Origin: JAAYAN01 sp964437215
GTDB taxonomy: Bacteria; Bacteroidota; Ignavibacteria; Ignavibacteriales; Melioribacteraceae
NCBI GenBank assembly: GCA_964437215.1
Contig: CAYTFZ010000093.1
Location: forward strand, 1-10,088
Direction: 5' to 3'
DNA length: 10,088 nt
The notes beneath the pieces are model-generated. The model was given only the letters and a program-made list of their open reading frames with translations, searched no databases and was not told the origin of the DNA. Made by a program: the position numbers and the translations under genes. Position 1 is the stretch's first letter. Every line of letters starts with the position of its first letter. Positions 6,820 through 10,088 of this stretch are shown here, in pieces.

Positions 6820-6841
6820 CTTGAATAAAAAGGAGTAAAAA

Positions 6842-9454
6842 ATGCCATTTAATTTTAACAAACTCACAATAAAAGCGCAGGAAACAATAAATAATGCCGT
6901 TGAAATAGCGCAAAATTACAACAACCAAATAATAGAACCTGTTCACATTTTAGCGGCAATGGTACAGGATGATTCGAATATTCTTATTTCTATAATTAAT
7001 AAAACAATAGGAAACTCAAATCAAATAAAAATAAGAGTTGCCGAATCGCTTGAAAAAATGCCTAAAGTAACCGGGTCTGGAATCGGGAATCAGCAGCTTT
7101 CGAATAATACAGCCAGAATGCTGGATGCTGCTTCGGAAGAAGCAAAAAAATTAAAAGATGATTTTGTCTCAAATGAGCATATATTGCTTGCGGTTTTTGG
7201 AATTGACGATCAAAGTGCAAAGTTATTGAAAGAAGCGGGATTAACAAAAGAGATGATTTTGAACGCTTTAAAAGATATTCGCGGAAATCAGCGCGTTACA
7301 AGTCAGAATGCCGAAGATACCTATCAATCTCTTCAAAAATACGGCAAAAACCTTAATGAATTAGCAAAAAGCGGGAAATTGGATCCGGTAATTGGCAGAG
7401 ACGAAGAAATTAGAAGAGTTCTGCAGGTTTTATCACGCAGAACGAAAAATAATCCAGTTTTAATCGGTGAACCGGGAGTAGGGAAAACCGCAATTGCCGA
7501 AGGAATTGCACATAGAATTATATCGGGCGACGCACCTGAAAATCTTAAAACCAAAACAATAATAGCTTTGGATCTTGGTGCTTTGGTAGCCGGAACGCAG
7601 TATCGGGGACAATTTGAAGAAAGAATAAAAGCAGTGTTAAAAGAAGTTATTGAAAGTGACGGGGAGATAATTCTTTTTATTGATGAACTTCATCAGCTGG
7701 TGGGGGCAGGCAAAACAGAAGGAGCTATGGATGCAGCAAATATACTTAAACCGGCACTATCGAGGGGTGAACTTCATACAATAGGTGCCACAACTTTGGA
7801 TGAATACCGAAAATACATCGAAAAAGATGCCGCACTTGCAAGGAGATTTCAGCCTGTATTGATAACAGAGCCAAATGAAGAAGACGCTATTTCGATTTTG
7901 CGGGGATTAAAAGAAAGATACGAAGTACACCATGGCGTGCGCATTACTGATGGTGCAATTGTGGCAGCTGTTCAATTATCAAACAGATACATTTCCGACA
8001 GGTTTTTACCGGATAAAGCTATCGATTTGATTGATGAAGCAGCTTCAAAAATGAGACTCGAAATTAACTCTCTTCCGGAAGATCTTGATGTTCTTGAAAG
8101 AAAAGTAAAGCAGCTTGAAATTGAAAAGGAAGCGTTAAAAAGAGAAAAAGACGAAGCAAGCGCAGAAAGATTAAAAGATTTGAACTTCGAATTATCGGAT
8201 ACAATTGAAAAGCGAAACAGTGTAAAATTGCAATGGCATATGGAAAAAGATAGAATTCAGAAAATAAGAGATTTGAAAAGCGAAATAGAAAATTCCAAAC
8301 AAATGGCAGAAAAATATGAACGGGATGGTAATTTGGCAAAAGTAGCCGAGTTGCGTTACGGAAGAATTGCTCAGCTTGAAAAAGAACTTAAAACACAAAC
8401 TGCAGAACTCGAAAATAAATCAAACCAGATTTTAAAAGAAGAAGTAGAGGCTGAAGATATTGCCGAAATAGTGGCAAAATGGACAGGAATTCCGGTAAGC
8501 AGAATGCTTGAAAGTGAGCGGATGAAACTGGTAAATATGGAAGCAGAACTTCATAAAAGAATTATCGGGCAAGATGAAGCCGTAAGCGCAGTGGCAAATG
8601 CGATAAGAAGATCGCGGGCAGGGTTGCAGGATGAAAAAAGACCTATCGGGTCGTTTATATTTATAGGTACAACCGGAGTGGGAAAAACAGAATTAGCCCG
8701 AGCGCTTGCAGAATTTTTATTTAATGATGAGCATGCAATGATTCGGATTGATATGTCGGAATACATGGAAAAACACAGTGTGTCGCGGCTTGTGGGCGCA
8801 CCTCCGGGATACGTTGGTTATGAAGAAGGCGGACAATTGACCGAAGCCGTAAGGCGAAAACCCTATTCAGTAATTTTACTTGACGAAATTGAAAAAGCGC
8901 ATCCGGATGTGTTTAATATTTTATTGCAATTATTAGATGACGGCAGATTGACTGATAATAAAGGACGCACTGTAGATTTTAAAAACACAATAATCATTAT
9001 GACTTCAAATCTTGGTTCGCATTTAATTCAGGAGCGGATGTCGGATTTTAATGAAAATAATCTGGAAGAAATTTTAGGTGATTTAAGAATTAAGTTAAGC
9101 GAAATGCTTCGCCAGACAATACGTCCGGAATTTTTAAATCGAATTGATGAAGTAGTACTGTTCCGTCCTTTGCTTAAAAAAGAATTATCGGATATTATTG
9201 ATTTACAGCTGCAAATACTTTCGCAGACATTATCAGAAAAAAACATAAAACTTGAAATAGAAAATGATGTAAAGGAATTTTTATTAAGCATAGGTTACAA
9301 CATAAATTACGGAGCTCGTCCGCTTAAACGGACAATACAAAAATATCTGATAAATCCGCTTTCAACGGAATTGCTTATAAATAAAATTAATACCGGAGAT
9401 ACAATAAGAATAGTTTATCCGGGAGCAGGAAAACTGGAGTTTGAAAAAGTTTAA
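6842..9454 (+). CDS. clpB: ATP-dependent chaperone disaggregase ClpB
   Basis: ClpB is a cytoplasmic hexameric AAA+ motor that threads aggregated proteins through its pore with DnaK's help after heat stress. The 870-residue protein (E. coli 857) has every expected part. The N-domain spans about 1-150. AAA-1 has Walker A GEPGVGKT (209-216), pore loop YRGQFEER (254-261), Walker B ILFIDE (277-282) and Arg334/Arg335. A coiled-coil M-domain spans about 413-535. AAA-2 has Walker A GTTGVGKT (609-616), pore loop GYVGYEEGG (656-664), Walker B VILLDE (677-682) and the sensor-2 motif GARPLKR near the C-terminus. The long M-domain and the absence of a ClpP-binding IGF loop separate it from ClpA and ClpC. 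The ATG at 6842 has AAGGAG six bases upstream. It is transcribed alone, divergent from mnmE and convergent with the deaminase gene. Thr at the second Walker A position replaces the commoner Pro and is probably lineage-typical. Confidence 0.97.
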   Translation: MPFNFNKLTIKAQETINNAVEIAQNYNNQIIEPVHILAAMVQDDSNILISIINKTIGNSNQIKIRVAESLEKMPKVTGSGIGNQQLSNNTARMLDAASEEAKKLKDDFVSNEHILLAVFGIDDQSAKLLKEAGLTKEMILNALKDIRGNQRVTSQNAEDTYQSLQKYGKNLNELAKSGKLDPVIGRDEEIRRVLQVLSRRTKNNPVLIGEPGVGKTAIAEGIAHRIISGDAPENLKTKTIIALDLGALVAGTQYRGQFEERIKAVLKEVIESDGEIILFIDELHQLVGAGKTEGAMDAANILKPALSRGELHTIGATTLDEYRKYIEKDAALARRFQPVLITEPNEEDAISILRGLKERYEVHHGVRITDGAIVAAVQLSNRYISDRFLPDKAIDLIDEAASKMRLEINSLPEDLDVLERKVKQLEIEKEALKREKDEASAERLKDLNFELSDTIEKRNSVKLQWHMEKDRIQKIRDLKSEIENSKQMAEKYERDGNLAKVAELRYGRIAQLEKELKTQTAELENKSNQILKEEVEAEDIAEIVAKWTGIPVSRMLESERMKLVNMEAELHKRIIGQDEAVSAVANAIRRSRAGLQDEKRPIGSFIFIGTTGVGKTELARALAEFLFNDEHAMIRIDMSEYMEKHSVSRLVGAPPGYVGYEEGGQLTEAVRRKPYSVILLDEIEKAHPDVFNILLQLLDDGRLTDNKGRTVDFKNTIIIMTSNLGSHLIQERMSDFNENNLEEILGDLRIKLSEMLRQTIRPEFLNRIDEVVLFRPLLKKELSDIIDLQLQILSQTLSEKNIKLEIENDVKEFLLSIGYNINYGARPLKRTIQKYLINPLSTELLINKINTGDTIRIVYPGAGKLEFEKV

Positions 9455-9461
9455 ACTAATC

Positions 9462-9482
9462 GGACTGCACCAAATGCAGTCC
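9462..9482. terminator. Hairpin terminator between convergent genes
   Basis: GGACTGCA and TGCAGTCC form a perfect 8-base-pair stem around the loop CCAAA. Two further pairs are possible beyond one mismatch. It lies 8 bases after the clpB stop and 8 bases after the deaminase stop on the other strand, so it can serve both. The T-run on the clpB side is short (TGTTTT). On the other strand the tract reads GATTAGTTTAAAC, so termination there may be weaker. Confidence 0.75.
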
Positions 9483-9489
9483 AATGTTT

Positions 9490-9927
9490 TCATTCGCCAA
9501 TATCTTCATTCCACAAATATGGTTTGTTACTAATAAATTCTTCCATCAGAATAATACATTCGGGGTTTTGTAGTATTTCTAATTCTACCCCTCGTTCAAT
9601 TAGCAAATCTTCTTCTCCTTTGAAAGTGATATTTTCGCCGATAACAATTTTTGGTATTCTATAAAGTAAAACAGCTCCACTGCACATAGAACAAGGAGAT
9701 AATGTAGTATATAAAACAGATTCTCTGTAAATTTTTGCAGAAAGTCTTCCGGCGTTTTCCAAAGCATCCATTTCACCATGTAAAATTACACTCCCTGACT
9801 GCACTCTTCTGTTATGTCCTCTTCCAATAATCTTATTATCATGAATAAGAACAGAACCAATTGGAATGCCGCCTTCTTTTAAACTTATTTTTGCTTCATC
9901 AATTGCTGCGGCCATAAATTCATCCAC
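9490..9927 (-). CDS. Cytosine deaminase, yeast Fcy1 type (zinc cytidine-deaminase fold)
   Basis: The 145-residue protein has the zinc motifs HGE (50-52) and PCSMC (78-82): His50, Cys79 and Cys82 bind zinc and Glu52 is the proton shuttle. Residue by residue it follows yeast cytosine deaminase Fcy1 rather than TadA. RGHN carries Asn39 (yeast Asn51), LENAGRL matches LENCGRL, YTTLSPC is identical, and IPKIVIGEN matches IPRCVVGEN. The end WNEDIGE matches WFEDIGE, with Trp139, Glu141 and Asp142 in the yeast Trp152/Glu154/Asp155 positions. The likely reaction is cytosine plus water to uracil plus ammonia, in pyrimidine salvage. It is unrelated in fold to E. coli CodA. Automated annotation would probably say 'nucleoside deaminase' or TadA, but TadA has HAE and lacks the DIGE end. 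The GTG start at 9927 is preferred over the ATG at 9915 because AAGGGAGG sits five bases before the GTG. It is a single gene in this window. Confidence 0.85.
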   Translation of the reverse strand: MDEFMAAAIDEAKISLKEGGIPIGSVLIHDNKIIGRGHNRRVQSGSVILHGEMDALENAGRLSAKIYRESVLYTTLSPCSMCSGAVLLYRIPKIVIGENITFKGEEDLLIERGVELEILQNPECIILMEEFISNKPYLWNEDIGE

Positions 9928-9932
9928 AATAA

Positions 9933-9941
9933 CCTCCCTTT
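9933..9941 (-). promoter_or_regulatory. Strong ribosome binding site that selects the GTG start
   Basis: AAAGGGAGG on the minus strand ends five bases before the GTG at 9927. The next ATG (9915) would be 17 bases away, too far. This strong site is evidence that the organism uses Shine-Dalgarno initiation. Confidence 0.75.
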
Positions 9942-9952
9942 AATTTATTTTA

Positions 9953-9981
9953 AACATAAATAGTTATCCATCTTAAAGCAA
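9953..9981 (-). promoter_or_regulatory. Candidate promoter of the cytosine deaminase gene
   Basis: On the minus strand TTGCTT (9981-9976) and TATGTT (9958-9953) are separated by 17 bases, each matching four of six sigma-70 consensus positions or slightly fewer. The start would fall just ahead of the strong ribosome binding site. The remaining bases to 10088 are AT-rich with no gene, hairpin or repeat I can support. Confidence 0.3.
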
Positions 9982-10088
9982 TTCATCTTTTTTTCTTTAA
10001 ATATTTTTTTGCAGAATTTATTATGAAAGTACTTTGTTTAAAATTTTGTTTGATTAATTAACTGTAAATAATTATTTTTGTGTTCTTT

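Noticed and set aside
8593..8706. ClpB second Walker A GTTGVGKT as a damaged motif
   Set aside because: The Gly, Lys and Thr that bind nucleotide are intact; the Pro-to-Thr change is outside the essential positions and is, as I recall, common in Bacteroidota-like ClpB.
9964..9972. TTATCCATC as a DnaA box
   Set aside because: It has two mismatches to TTATCCACA and no neighbouring boxes, so it does not support an origin here despite the parS sites.

Overview
This is an AT-rich bacterial chromosomal segment carrying mostly core genes. No tRNA, rRNA, CRISPR array, insertion sequence or prophage gene is visible. The ClpB second Walker A reads GTTGVGKT rather than GPTGVGKT, and MnmG has lineage-type wording (for example PAVWAGRCQ). 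These features, together with the low GC, suggest a member of the Bacteroidota/Chlorobiota/Ignavibacteriota group. Clear Shine-Dalgarno sequences before mnmG, clpB and the deaminase fit the Ignavibacteria/Chlorobi side better than classical Bacteroidetes. This placement is an inference from memory of the families, not from a search.

Layout. Bases 1-437 hold the 5' part of a PadR-like regulator gene (minus strand) that runs off the left edge. From 6610 leftward runs a probable operon on the minus strand: mnmE, mnmG, rsmG, murQ and a SIR2-like NAD-binding protein gene, ending at 559. Two perfect copies of the ParB-binding site parS lie in the 66-base mnmE-mnmG gap. A 231-base divergent control region (6611-6841) separates mnmE from clpB, which reads rightward to 9454. 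A short strong hairpin lies between the convergent ends of clpB and a Fcy1-type cytosine deaminase gene (9490-9927, minus strand). The last 161 bases are that gene's upstream region.

How the genes work together. MnmE and MnmG form one complex that modifies U34 of several tRNAs, and RsmG methylates 16S rRNA. This trio is often found near the replication origin, and the parS pair supports an origin-proximal position. MurQ recycles cell-wall MurNAc-6-phosphate. The SIR2-like gene is the least ordinary member: it keeps the NAD-site motifs of prokaryotic SIR2 effectors and rides in a housekeeping operon. ClpB is the heat-shock disaggregase. The deaminase converts cytosine to uracil for pyrimidine salvage.

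I see no convincing new multi-gene system. The items most worth a second look are the twin parS sites, the SIR2-like gene, the Fcy1-type deaminase and the symmetrical divergent promoter region.
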